This document shows, one piece after another, positions 44,863 to 53,568 of a stretch of 64,000 bases of DNA (the first letter of the stretch is position 1; every line of letters begins with the position of its first letter). Origin of the DNA: Hymenobacter sublimis (GTDB lineage: Bacteria; Bacteroidota; Bacteroidia; Cytophagales; Hymenobacteraceae). The stretch lies in contig NZ_CP095848.1 in assembly GCF_023101345.1 (NCBI RefSeq), positions 1,053,501 through 1,117,500 of the forward strand, read 5' to 3'. A program made the position numbers and the translations under genes. The notes beneath the pieces are model-generated. The model saw only the letters and a list, made by a program, of their open reading frames with translations. It was not told the origin of the DNA and searched no databases.

Positions 44863-45504
44863 ATGGGCCGGTTGTATATCTATGTCGTGGATAGGGACTT
44901 GGGATTCGCACCTAATCCATATCACGGCTTCTGCAGCTTGGCTACCTGTAAGCCAAGCATCCGCAACACTGCACAGGTTGGCGATTGGATAGTAGGAGTT
45001 GGCGGCGGTCGACTGAAAGCTACTGGCCGGTGTGTATATGCGATGCGGGTGACAGATAAAATCACCTTTAATCAGTATTGGACAGACCCAGCGTATCAGG
45101 ACAAAAGGCCCGTGCGCAATGGAAGCAAAAAGATGATGCTAGGCGACAATATTTATTTTCTCGATCAGCATCAGCAGTGGCAGCAAGCTCCATCGCATCA
45201 CAGCAACGTAGATGGTACGATGAATGTGGACAATAAAGACCGCGATACGCAGTCTAGCAACGTGCTACTTTCTACTCACTTTTATTACTTTGGTAGTGCT
45301 GCCGTAACCATACCGATATCTTTACTGCAGGGACTAGGATATCAGAATGGTCGGGGACATCGTGTATTTTCACTAGCACAGGGCCGTGAATTGATAGTTT
45401 GGCTAGAAAACCATACTGGAGCATTTAACCAAATAGTGGCTGACCCTTTCAATTTTGACAAGAGTGCTGCCCACTATTCTGTGAAAACCAATCGCTTGAC
45501 TTAG
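44863..45504 (+). CDS. Nmad2 (nucleotide-modification-associated domain 2) protein
   Basis: 213 residues. YIYVVDRDLGFAPNPYHGFC, then SLATCKPSIRN, VGDWIVGVGG and YAMRVTDKITFNQYWTDPAY are the hallmark of the Nmad2 family, defined by its association with DNA-base-modification gene sets. Residues such as H, C and the GDW turn are conserved; no activity is proven. A TTG codon precedes the ATG. It is the last gene of the operon and is convergent with the SLOG gene. Confidence 0.82.
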   Translation: MGRLYIYVVDRDLGFAPNPYHGFCSLATCKPSIRNTAQVGDWIVGVGGGRLKATGRCVYAMRVTDKITFNQYWTDPAYQDKRPVRNGSKKMMLGDNIYFLDQHQQWQQAPSHHSNVDGTMNVDNKDRDTQSSNVLLSTHFYYFGSAAVTIPISLLQGLGYQNGRGHRVFSLAQGRELIVWLENHTGAFNQIVADPFNFDKSAAHYSVKTNRLT

Positions 45505-45520
45505 ACTATATATTAGTCTA
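45502..45520. terminator. possible bidirectional terminator
   Basis: TAGACTA-TATAT-TAGTCTA is a perfect 7-bp palindrome that overlaps the Nmad2 stop and the end of the SLOG gene. AT-rich and short, so only a weak call. Confidence 0.35.
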
Positions 45521-46099
45521 TACACCTCGCAGAAAAGGTATGTGACTGCGAAACAGCGATAAATAGGAATATTGACTGCCGAGTATGGCGGGGAATGCCC
45601 CGGGCTGCTGGTCGTAGATAACCTTAGCTGCTCCACCGGTTGTAGCCAGCGGCAGCACGGAAACGTTAGGCTGATAGCGCTTAAAGAGTTCGAACTCTTC
45701 CTCTACGCCTTCCATCCCGCCAATAAATACGCCCGCATCGAAGATGTGGTCTGTCAGCATCTGTTGCCGCATTAGCGCGAGGCTCTCTTTTTTGTCCTGC
45801 GCCCGCTTGGTAACGATGATAGTTTCGAATGCCGAGTTACTCTCAGGAAAACTCCCTTCGAAAAAAGCAGACTGGTAAAGGATAACAGGAGACTGTGTAT
45901 GAAGGCCGAGCCCCTCTGCAATAATCCGTATCAATGGAGTAATGGCCGGATGGCCACCCCACACCAGCATTGCACTGGGTAATATGAGCGTGGCCAATGC
46001 CCGGACAGCTTCCCGGATGGCAATTACATCAGCAGTGCCATGGTAACGCTGGTCGCGCTGCGGGTCTGGCACACTGGCGGAGAGAAAGATCTTTTTCAT
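45518..46099 (-). CDS. SLOG-domain protein (cluster 3 type)
   Basis: 193 residues from MKKIFLSASVPDPQRDQRYH. VIAIREAVRALATLILPSAM, LVWGGHPAITPLIRIIAEG and GVFIGGMEGVEEEFELFKRY form the Rossmann-like SLOG fold, which binds nucleotide-derived ligands in conflict systems. It has no effector part of its own. Its ATG overlaps the TIR stop (ATGA at 46096-46099), so the two are translated together; in such pairs SLOG is thought to sense the signal that activates TIR. The annotated upstream ATG at 46114 is less likely. Confidence 0.87.
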   Translation of the reverse strand: MKKIFLSASVPDPQRDQRYHGTADVIAIREAVRALATLILPSAMLVWGGHPAITPLIRIIAEGLGLHTQSPVILYQSAFFEGSFPESNSAFETIIVTKRAQDKKESLALMRQQMLTDHIFDAGVFIGGMEGVEEEFELFKRYQPNVSVLPLATTGGAAKVIYDQQPGAFPAILGSQYSYLSLFRSHIPFLRGV

Positions 46100-47268
46100 A
46101 GGCTGGTCAACCATTGCTTAATGTGCGCGATGCGGACAGATTTTATGGGCAAGTGCGTATCGAGCCACTGCAAGTGTTCCTGCCAGCGCTTGCGCAGGTT
46201 GTTGTCATCGTAAAGAAGCACAGCTCCATCGCTGGTAGAGTCGTGAACCGCTACCAAGAGTTCGCTAAACTCTTGGTAGCGCATTGCTTCTGGTACCCCA
46301 ACAGTTGGGATAGCAGCAATCTCTTTGTGAGGAGTTTTAATGATCACAAACTGCTGTGGTTGAAGAATTACCTCAATATCCAGTTCACTTGCGCTTAGCT
46401 TTAATTCGCCGACAAGATTATAGTACCTAGCGGATAGGGACCTAGCCCGCAATGATTCAGCAAGCTTAGCTATTTCTGCCACGGCATCGTCAGTGAAGGA
46501 CAATTGTTCGTTAGCATCCGGGGTCACATCTTGGCTGCTCAGATAAAGCCGCTCACAAAGCGAGGTAATAGGGTCAGGTTGGTGGCCCGGCCATATCACC
46601 TGAATAATGCCAATAGACATAGCGGAAGCTTTTGCTAACTCCTCGCTCGTCCAGCGGCTTTGTAGATAGCCAGGAGTGTCCAGTAGAATAACCACATCTG
46701 TATCGCTCAACTTATGCCAAAGCACTTCTTGGAACGGCTCGCCAGGTCGAATACTGAGCGTATCTAGAAATACATCGAAGCCGCAGCTATCCAGATGTTC
46801 GTAAAGCTGAATGGCAGCTACCTTTGATTCTTTTCGCCGGTAGCTGATAAATAACTTTCTAGTACGACGTAGCAAGTTAAGCGTTTCCAGCACGGCGCTG
46901 GTAACAGCCGCGACGCCGCCAGAGGCAGTTTGCAATGCGAATCCATTTACTGGGTAAAGGCATTCGGGCACGAGGGTCTGATAGTAGTCTAAGCTATCCA
47001 CGACCGGAATAATCATAAAGCCTGTATCCACGACCCGTTGAGCCGCTTCAGCTTCAGTTGCTAGAAACCCCGGACTGCCAAAAAAGACGGCGACAAGAGG
47101 CGCCGAACTTTGAAAGGACGTTAGGTTATCGGAGTAAAGGATTTTGACGTGCGTTGAAGGGTCAATACCTAATTCACTCACCCGAGTGAGAAAATCCTCT
47201 TTGAAGGCAGCCATATCGGCGGAGCTTCGCTCCCCTAATAGCACAAGTTGATAAGGTACAATCTTCAT
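46096..47268 (-). CDS. TIR-domain protein 3 with flanking domains
   Basis: 390 residues from MKIVPYQLVLLGERSSADMA (47268). The upstream ATG at 47316 lies inside the predicted -7 box and is rejected. An N-terminal domain (1-130) with LVAVFFGSPGFLATE is itself TIR/Rossmann-like. The central TIR (about 136-265) has RKLFISYRRKESKVAAIQLY, DVFLDTLSIRPGE, DVVILLDTPGYLQSRWTSEE with W206 and E210. The C-terminal region (about 275-390) is unrecognised. It forms a two-gene operon with SLOG. Confidence 0.87.
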   Translation of the reverse strand: MKIVPYQLVLLGERSSADMAAFKEDFLTRVSELGIDPSTHVKILYSDNLTSFQSSAPLVAVFFGSPGFLATEAEAAQRVVDTGFMIIPVVDSLDYYQTLVPECLYPVNGFALQTASGGVAAVTSAVLETLNLLRRTRKLFISYRRKESKVAAIQLYEHLDSCGFDVFLDTLSIRPGEPFQEVLWHKLSDTDVVILLDTPGYLQSRWTSEELAKASAMSIGIIQVIWPGHQPDPITSLCERLYLSSQDVTPDANEQLSFTDDAVAEIAKLAESLRARSLSARYYNLVGELKLSASELDIEVILQPQQFVIIKTPHKEIAAIPTVGVPEAMRYQEFSELLVAVHDSTSDGAVLLYDDNNLRKRWQEHLQWLDTHLPIKSVRIAHIKQWLTSL

Positions 47269-47313
47269 AACGGTACTTATAGCACGGCGTAGTTCGCTGT
47301 GACTGCTGTATTC

Positions 47314-47321
47314 CAAAAGTA
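47314..47321 (-). promoter_or_regulatory. -7 box of the TIR-SLOG operon
   Basis: TACTTTTG on the minus strand matches TAnnTTTG. Transcription would start near 47306, leaving a leader of about 38 bases before the ATG at 47268. No clear TTG at -33. Confidence 0.45.
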
Positions 47322-47373
47322 ATGTGATTAAACTACACGGCAGTTTAATGCTGCGAGAGGATGTTATTGACTT

Positions 47374-47585
47374 ATGAGCGAAAATAGCGGGTATTGAAAC
47401 GACTCGCCGGGCCTACCCCAGCGACGTGACCGACGACGAATGGATCTTTCTACTGCCATATTTGCTGCTGGTGCGCGAAGACGCGTGATAGCTTCAATAC
47501 CCACTGCGCGAATTATTTAATGCGTTACGCTACGTGGTGCGTACCGGCTGCACCTGACGGTATTTACCACATGATTTGCCATCCT
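47374..47585 (+). pseudogene. IS5-family transposase remnant
   Basis: After MSENSGY and a frame change the sequence reads [28 protein letters not shown], two stops, LQYPLRELFNALRYVVRTGC, stop, RYLPHDLPS. This is the DUF4096-type opening of IS5 transposases. It is cut by the repeat element that begins at 47590. Confidence 0.7.
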
Positions 47586-47589
47586 AGGT

Positions 47590-47846
47590 CTTGGTTAAAA
47601 GGTTGATCCAGAAGTCGCATCTGGCAGTTAGCAGACTCTCCTTGTGTACCGGAAAGCCATCAGAAGCGCCTAAACGGTACTTTGATTGGGTAAACCTGTT
47701 CCTGGTACCGCCTTTTAGCCAACTTAGAGATTGAGCTAACGATGAGCTAGCTGGTACCCGAAAAGGGCCGTTTTAGTGCCTCTTTGCCCGATTTTGAAGC
47801 TCGCTCATAGGTCAAATGCGACTTTTAAACCAAACTTTTAACCAAG
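47590..47846. repeat. MITE-like element beside the IS5 remnant
   Basis: The ends CTTGGTTAAAAGGTTGATCC...AGAAGTCGCAT and, reverse complemented, CTTGGTTAAAAGTTTGGTTT...AAAAGTCGCAT are imperfect inverted repeats of about 35 bases. The interior has no gene. It sits where the IS5 frame breaks off, so it probably inserted there. Confidence 0.55.
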
Positions 47847-47982
47847 GCTAACTTCGGCTGGCTTGAGCGGCTCGTCGGGGCGATGGAATGGTCATACCGT
47901 ACGCTCGCTCTTTTAACCTTTGCACCAAATTCTTGTCACGTTTTCTAAACGGTCGTTCAAGAGAGTATGTAGCTTCATTAAG

Positions 47983-49161
47983 CTATCCCACTGTGGGATG
48001 CCACTTTTGCCGCAATCGGTCCACATATTGCTTTGCTTCATTCGCGGTTTCTTGGGCTACCCTCTGACGCCCTTCCCGCGAGGATAACGCAAAGAGTTGT
48101 TGAGGAGTACAATTCTCGATCTTGCTAAAGCCTAGTGGATTAATCAAGCCGGCCCACCAGTTGGTGCGCTTGAAACTGCTGTTTAATGTCCGTAAAGAAG
48201 CGGCCAGCTCATCAAACTCACTTCGTTTGCATATGCCTCCTTTTCCGGTTTGGTCATAAATGGGGAAACCATAGAAGTAGCCATCACGACTATCATTATC
48301 CCACGAGAAGATGACTTTATAACCTTTGTAGGTGAAAAGCAGCCTGTCCTCTGGAAGATCAAGCACCCGTTGAAATGCGTATTTAAATTCCTCGAATAAT
48401 TCCTTCTGAATTTCGCTTCGTAACTGACTAAAAGCATGGCTAATATGCTGTGCCCCAGCCAAGGTGTCCGGACTGGTTAGTAACAGATGTTTTACTTCTT
48501 CCATCATCCTTCTATTAGTGCTTTGGCCGGTTAGACGCTTGATCAGATTAATGTATTGCGTAAGCGTTTCTCGTACGAGCGGCTGCATCGCCGCTTCCTT
48601 CCGACAGGCTTCCAACCACGCCACGATATCGACTGCATAGGATAAGGTGTGTACTGCCTCCGGCAACAGGGCACCGCCCGTGCTATGTTCTCCAGGTACA
48701 GAGCCATCCAGGGTCAAGTAAATGAGTTTGGCGTCGGGACTATAAGTATGGTAGCGAAGGAGCTGATTCTTCTGGTCGCCGGCGTATATCTTGTTTTCAA
48801 TGAAGATGGCATGTCCCCCCAGCTGAAATAGACAGATATCGATTCGGCCCCCTTCCAACCCGTCTTCGCTGATGAAGCCAATATGCTTCTCTATTTCGAC
48901 CGTGGCTGCTCGGGTATTGAAATCTGGAAAGCCTAGCTGCTGCACGAACAAATCCAGAAATGCCCCTTGATGACCGTGACTGCCTTCCGGATTCAAGAGT
49001 TCCGCCAGGAAGGCGGAATGGGTGCGCACCTCGGCGGTCTGTAATCCTAAAATGTGAAAAATATTAAACTGCTCTCCGGTAGCCTTTATCTGGTTTTGAT
49101 AGCGGACTTCGATGGCGGATACTTGGCTTACCAGTGCCTGTAAGGGTAGTCTTTCACGCAT
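47983..49161 (-). CDS. PD-(D/E)XK nuclease superfamily protein
   Basis: 392 residues. The nuclease core is at about 45-140: THSAFLAELLNPEGSHGHQG, GGRIDICLFQLGGHAIFIEN with D108, E122 and K124 (ENK), and Q130 in the following helix. This fits the PDDEXK_4-type proteins found in defence islands. The C-terminal 200 residues (LLFTYKGYKVIFSWDNDSRD) are not recognised and may bind a target. It is not in an operon with a known modification enzyme. A role as a restriction-like or abortive nuclease is inferred from family and context. Confidence 0.88.
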   Translation of the reverse strand: MRERLPLQALVSQVSAIEVRYQNQIKATGEQFNIFHILGLQTAEVRTHSAFLAELLNPEGSHGHQGAFLDLFVQQLGFPDFNTRAATVEIEKHIGFISEDGLEGGRIDICLFQLGGHAIFIENKIYAGDQKNQLLRYHTYSPDAKLIYLTLDGSVPGEHSTGGALLPEAVHTLSYAVDIVAWLEACRKEAAMQPLVRETLTQYINLIKRLTGQSTNRRMMEEVKHLLLTSPDTLAGAQHISHAFSQLRSEIQKELFEEFKYAFQRVLDLPEDRLLFTYKGYKVIFSWDNDSRDGYFYGFPIYDQTGKGGICKRSEFDELAASLRTLNSSFKRTNWWAGLINPLGFSKIENCTPQQLFALSSREGRQRVAQETANEAKQYVDRLRQKWHPTVG

Positions 49162-49261
49162 AAGATTTCAACAAGGGATCCAGCGTTACTCGACGATAAG
49201 TAGCCGAATAGCTGGGACAAGATACAGGGACTTGAGGAGAGGCGCTTGGGGAATCAGTTCC

Positions 49262-49939
49262 TTACTGCTTAGGTGCTGTAGCTGCCGAGATCCCGAGCAC
49301 CAGCCGGCGCACGCCGGCGGCGGTGAAGTGGCACCCGCGGCGGGTGCGGTAACCGGAGGCCGTAAGCTGGGCGGCAATGCGCCGATAGTCCCACTGCAGG
49401 CTGCGGTAGAGCCGGGCCAGCTCAGTGGCTTGGCGGTTAGCCAGGCTGGCCTGGGCATTCAGCTGGCGTTGCTGCTGTCCCTTGACCCGCGCCTCAGCCG
49501 TCAGGTTGGCCGGGGTCCCGAGCTGAAAGCCCCGCGCTTTCTTAGCCGCCAGCGCATCCTTCGTGCGGATTGAAATGGCCTTGGCTTCTTTCTCGGCGAC
49601 GGCCCCGAGTACGTGAATCGTAAACTCATCGGCGGCGGGCATATCGACTGCCTTGAAGCGCACCCGGCTTTCCATCAGGGCCGTGAGGAAGGCTAGGTTG
49701 CGGGCCAGGCGGTCGAGCTTGGCCACCAGTAGCACGGCCCCTGCCTCTTTGGCTGCCTGCATCGCCGCCACCAATTGGGGCCGGGCATTTTTGCGGCCAC
49801 TCTCGATTTCGATAAACTCCGCCACGATCTGCTCGCCGAAGGAGAGGAAGGTGCGCACGGCTGCCTGCTGGGCTTCGAGGCCGAGACCGGACTGGCCCTG
49901 GCGGGCAGTACTCACGCGGTAGTAGGCAACGTAGTCGGG
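49262..49939 (-). CDS. small serine recombinase (resolvase/invertase family)
   Basis: 225 residues from MPDYVAYYRVSTARQGQSGL with nucleophile S11. LLVAKLDRLARNLAFLTALM and the E helix ADEFTIHVLGAVAEKEAKAI complete the catalytic domain. A basic linker and the helix-turn-helix LQWDYRRIAAQLTASGYRTR with FTAAGVRRLVLGI follow. The frame from 49969 is rejected because a -7 box lies there. It is divergent from hsdR. It may mobilise the island or act on a nearby site, but no matching inverted repeats were found in hsdS. Confidence 0.9.
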   Translation of the reverse strand, partial: PDYVAYYRVSTARQGQSGLGLEAQQAAVRTFLSFGEQIVAEFIEIESGRKNARPQLVAAMQAAKEAGAVLLVAKLDRLARNLAFLTALMESRVRFKAVDMPAADEFTIHVLGAVAEKEAKAISIRTKDALAAKKARGFQLGTPANLTAEARVKGQQQRQLNAQASLANRQATELARLYRSLQWDYRRIAAQLTASGYRTRRGCHFTAAGVRRLVLGISAATAPKQ

Positions 49940-49966
49940 CATGGGCAGCAGTGGTGAGGGTAGACC

Positions 49967-49974
49967 CAAAACTA
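49967..49974 (-). promoter_or_regulatory. -7 box of the serine recombinase gene
   Basis: TAGTTTTG on the minus strand matches TAnnTTTG; the ATG at 49939 is 28 bases downstream. Supports the shorter start. Confidence 0.45.
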
Positions 49975-50104
49975 CCCGATTTCGTGGTTTGTATCGTTAC
50001 AGAAACGGGGCATTTATATAAAGATACAAAGTGCCCTAAACTGTCCAGCCTAATCGGACTACCTCACACTTTGCTGTGTACCTTATGCTATTACTCCCTA
50101 TTTA

Positions 50105-50134
50105 TTGGATAAACATAGCTAGCCTGTATCTTCG
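50105..50134 (+). promoter_or_regulatory. promoter of the type I restriction operon
   Basis: TTG at 50105-50107, a 19-base spacer and TATCTTCG at 50127-50134 (one mismatch to TAnnTTTG). The start would be near 50141, 18 bases before the hsdR ATG at 50159. Confidence 0.55.
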
Positions 50135-50158
50135 GTGGCCTTTTTACGCCGCTACCCT

Positions 50159-52594
50159 ATGCTATCAAAAACTACCCTGTCTGAGCGTGACATCTGTACC
50201 AAATACATAACTCCAGCCATTGAAAACGCGGGCTGGAACAAGTTCAGTCAGTTTCTGGAAGAGGTGTCTTTTACGGATGGTAAAATCTATGTGAAGGGCA
50301 AGCTCACAGCTCGCGGTAAGCAGAAGCGGGCCGACTACATCTTGTACTATAAGCCTAACATTCCGATTGCCATCATTGAGGCCAAGGATAACAAGCATTC
50401 AGTAGGAGCTGGGATGATGCAGGGGCTGGAGTATGCCCGCATCCTGGATATTCCCTTCGTATTCAGCTCTAATGGTGACGGGTTTCTTTTCCACGACCGC
50501 ACAGCAGAAAACGGTATAATAGAAACGGAGTTGGCTTTGGAGGATTTTCCGTCCCCGGCCGTGCTCTGGGCCCGATATAAGCAGGTCAAAGGCCTGACCT
50601 CGCCAGTGGCTACCAAGCTGGCCGAGCAGGAATACTACCTCGATGGCTCCGGCCGTCGGCCGCGCTACTATCAGCAGATTGCCATCAACCGCACCGTAGA
50701 AGCCATTGCCAAAGGTCAGAACCGCATTCTGCTGGTAATGGCCACAGGGACAGGCAAAACCTACACGGCCTTCCAGATTGTGCATCGGCTGTGGAAGTCC
50801 GGGGTGAAGAAGCGGATTCTGTTTCTGGCTGACCGCAACGCACTGATCGATCAGACCCGCAAGGGTGACTTCAAGCACTTCAAAGACAAGATGCACATCG
50901 TAGAGAAGCATCAGGTAGAGAAGAGCTACGAAATCTACCTGGCCCTCTATCAGGGTCTGACTGGCACGGAAGCAGAGCGCAATATCTACAAGCAATTTTC
51001 TCCCGAGTTCTTCGACCTAATTGTGGTGGACGAGTGCCACCGTGGCAGCGCCCGCGACGACAGCAACTGGCGCGAGATTCTGCAATACTTCCACAAAGCC
51101 ACCCAGATTGGCCTGACTGCTACGCCCCGCGAAACCACCGAAATCAGCAACAGCGAGTATTTCGGGGAGCCGCTCTATACCTACTCCCTAAAGCAGGGCA
51201 TCAACGACGGCTTTCTGGCTCCTTACCGCGTAGTCCGCATCGGCACCAACATCGACCTGGACGGCTGGCGGCCCGAAGCCGGACAAACCGACATTCACGG
51301 CCGGCCGCTGGAAGACCGGGTATATACCACCCGCGACTTCGACCGTACCGTCGTTATCAAGGAGCGGACCGAGCTGGTCGCCCGCAAAATCACGGAGTTT
51401 CTGAAGGGACATAATCGCCTGGCCAAGACCATTGTGTTCTGCGTGGACATTGACCATGCCGAGCGGATGCGCAGTGCCCTGGCTAACGAGAGCCCCGACC
51501 TGGTAAAGGCTGATTACCGCTACGTGATGCGCATCACCGGCGACAACGACCTGGGCAAGATGCAGCTCGAAAACTTCATCAACCCCGAGGAGAAGTATCC
51601 CGTCATTGCCACTACCTCCGAGCTGATGACTACGGGTGTGGATGCCCAGACCTGCGAGGTAATCGTGCTGGACAACAACATCAACTCGATGACCAAGTTC
51701 AAGCAGATCATCGGCCGCGGCACCCGCATCAATGAGGAATATGGCAAGCTGTTCTTTACCATTCTCGACTTCCGACAGGCTACCAATCTCTTCGCAGACT
51801 CTGAATTTGATGGTGACCCGACGCGGGTGAAGGAAGTAGGCGAAAAAGACGACTTAGGGGTAATTGAGGACGAAGAAGAGCAAGCCACGGATGATGACCA
51901 GCCCATCTTGGACGACGTAACCGGGCAACCTGTAGAGTTTTCTACCCCCGAGCCACCGGTACCGGTAGTGGGTGAGCCTAAAATCCGCTACCCGCAGGGC
52001 GGCGGGCAGGGTGGCACTGGCGGCGACAAGCGCCAAAAATTCTACGTGAACGGGGTGGACGTAACGATTCTGCTGGAGCGGGAGCTGATATTCGATGAGC
52101 ACGGCAAGCCCGTCACTATCAAGCTCACCGACTATGCTCGCCAGAAAGTGCAGGAGCACTTCGCTACCCTCGATGAGTTTCTGACTACCTGGCAAACCTC
52201 CGACCGCAAGGCCGCCATTCTGCAGGAACTTCAGGACCAGGGCGTGCCCGTGGAACAGCTTAAGGATGCCGTGGGCCGCGACGTGGACCTGTTCGACCTG
52301 CTTTGCCACGTGGCCTTCGACCAGCCGCCGCTTACCCGCCGCGAGCGGGCCAACAACGTGCGCAAGCGCAATTACTTCACCAAGTATGGAGCCCAGGCCC
52401 GCAGCGTACTCGAAGCTTTAACGGATAAGTACGCCGACCACGGTCTCGACGAGCTCGACAGCCTGGACCTGCTCAGCGCCCCGCCCTTTACCGGCATCGG
52501 CTCCCGCCTCGAAATCGTGCAGCAGTTCGGGGGCAAGCCCCAGTACCTGAAAGCCGTGCAGGAGCTGGAAACTGAACTCTACCGTACGGCCTGA
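50159..52594 (+). CDS. hsdR: type I restriction enzyme R subunit
   Basis: 811 residues from MLSKTTLSERDICTKYITPA; the GTG at 50135 lies within the promoter. N-terminal PD-(D/E)XK nuclease with D59 and E74-A-K76 (IAIIEAKDN). The helicase motor has Walker A ATGTGKT (195-201), DECH (291-294), QIGLTATP and the motif VI segment QIIGRGTRI. The C-terminal third contains an acidic linker and a helical region (LTRRERANNVRKRNYFTKYG) that contacts the methylase. The subunit translocates and cuts unmodified DNA. Its stop overlaps the next gene (TGATG). Confidence 0.95.
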   Translation: MLSKTTLSERDICTKYITPAIENAGWNKFSQFLEEVSFTDGKIYVKGKLTARGKQKRADYILYYKPNIPIAIIEAKDNKHSVGAGMMQGLEYARILDIPFVFSSNGDGFLFHDRTAENGIIETELALEDFPSPAVLWARYKQVKGLTSPVATKLAEQEYYLDGSGRRPRYYQQIAINRTVEAIAKGQNRILLVMATGTGKTYTAFQIVHRLWKSGVKKRILFLADRNALIDQTRKGDFKHFKDKMHIVEKHQVEKSYEIYLALYQGLTGTEAERNIYKQFSPEFFDLIVVDECHRGSARDDSNWREILQYFHKATQIGLTATPRETTEISNSEYFGEPLYTYSLKQGINDGFLAPYRVVRIGTNIDLDGWRPEAGQTDIHGRPLEDRVYTTRDFDRTVVIKERTELVARKITEFLKGHNRLAKTIVFCVDIDHAERMRSALANESPDLVKADYRYVMRITGDNDLGKMQLENFINPEEKYPVIATTSELMTTGVDAQTCEVIVLDNNINSMTKFKQIIGRGTRINEEYGKLFFTILDFRQATNLFADSEFDGDPTRVKEVGEKDDLGVIEDEEEQATDDDQPILDDVTGQPVEFSTPEPPVPVVGEPKIRYPQGGGQGGTGGDKRQKFYVNGVDVTILLERELIFDEHGKPVTIKLTDYARQKVQEHFATLDEFLTTWQTSDRKAAILQELQDQGVPVEQLKDAVGRDVDLFDLLCHVAFDQPPLTRRERANNVRKRNYFTKYGAQARSVLEALTDKYADHGLDELDSLDLLSAPPFTGIGSRLEIVQQFGGKPQYLKAVQELETELYRTA

Positions 52595-53553
52595 TGCTGC
52601 CTCCTACTTCGCCGCGCTACCAGTTAGGTACGCTCAAAACCGTGCCCCTGCGCACTATGTGGCCGCACGAGGCCCTCGACTTTACCCAGTGGCTGGGCCA
52701 GCACGAAAACCTGGCTCTGCTGTGTGAAGAGCTGGAAATATCGGTCGAGAACATTCGCATGGAAGTGGCCTCCGGACGCTACAATGCCGACATTGTGGCG
52801 GAGCTGAGTGGTAGCAAGAAGGTAGTCATTATTGAAAACCAGCTCGAAACTACCGACCATAAGCACCTGGGCCAGCTGCTGACCTATGCCTCGGCGCACG
52901 ATGCCAGCGTGATTATCTGGAATGTAAGCGACTATACCGAGGAGCACCGCCAGGCCATCGACTGGTTCAACCAGCACATGCCCGAGAGCATCTCCTTTTT
53001 CCTGGTGAAAGTGGAGCTCTGGCAAATCGGCGACTCCCTGCCCGCGCCCAAGTTCAACATCATCTGTCAGCCCAATAACTGGGCAAAGACGGTGGTGCAG
53101 GCCAGCCGGGAAGAAGGCTCCGGGCCCTCTGACCTGAAGCTGCTGCAGCAACGCTTCTGGAACGGGTTCAAAGAGTGGACCCAGCAGCAGCGGCCCCAGT
53201 CGCAGCTGCGTCTGGGGCGCACGCCCCGCCCCCAGCACTGGTACACCATTTCCTTTGGCACTAGTAAGGCTACCATTTCACTGACCACCAACTCCCGCGA
53301 GCGACGCATTGGCTGCGAGCTGTACATCCGGGAAGATGCCGCGTTGTACGACCGGCTGGCCGCCGACCGCGCCGCCATTGACCAGGCCCTGGGCGACCAG
53401 CCCGAATGGATGGATCTGCCCGACAGCGTCGCTTTTCGCATCGTGAAATACCACGCCTGCTCCCCGCTGGATGAAACCCAGTGGCCTACCTATTTTGCCT
53501 GGCTGCACACCCAGGCCGAAATTTTTCAGCGGACCTTCCGCAACCGCTTCTAA
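52594..53553 (+). CDS. DUF4268 protein inside the restriction operon
   Basis: 319 residues. An N-terminal nuclease-like fold shows GRYNADIVAELSGSKKVVII followed by ENQLETTDHKHLGQLLTYAS; the E-x-K signature is ENQ, with Gln in place of Lys, as in several PD-(D/E)XK-related families. The C-terminal DUF4268 domain has LLQQRFWNGFKEWTQQQRPQ, WYTISFGTSKATISLTTNSR and ECRIG-like strands (RRIGCELYIREDAALYDRLA). It overlaps hsdR by one base and is 15 bases before hsdM. A role as an extra nuclease or regulator in the restriction system is likely from position. Confidence 0.85.
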   Translation: MLPPTSPRYQLGTLKTVPLRTMWPHEALDFTQWLGQHENLALLCEELEISVENIRMEVASGRYNADIVAELSGSKKVVIIENQLETTDHKHLGQLLTYASAHDASVIIWNVSDYTEEHRQAIDWFNQHMPESISFFLVKVELWQIGDSLPAPKFNIICQPNNWAKTVVQASREEGSGPSDLKLLQQRFWNGFKEWTQQQRPQSQLRLGRTPRPQHWYTISFGTSKATISLTTNSRERRIGCELYIREDAALYDRLAADRAAIDQALGDQPEWMDLPDSVAFRIVKYHACSPLDETQWPTYFAWLHTQAEIFQRTFRNRF

Positions 53554-53568
53554 TAGCTTACCCCTCGA

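Noticed and set aside
44365..45504. Classical Thoeris system
   Set aside because: TIR 2 looks like ThsB, but no ThsA (SIR2/SLOG or Macro fusion) is encoded near; the separate SLOG protein is paired with its own TIR.
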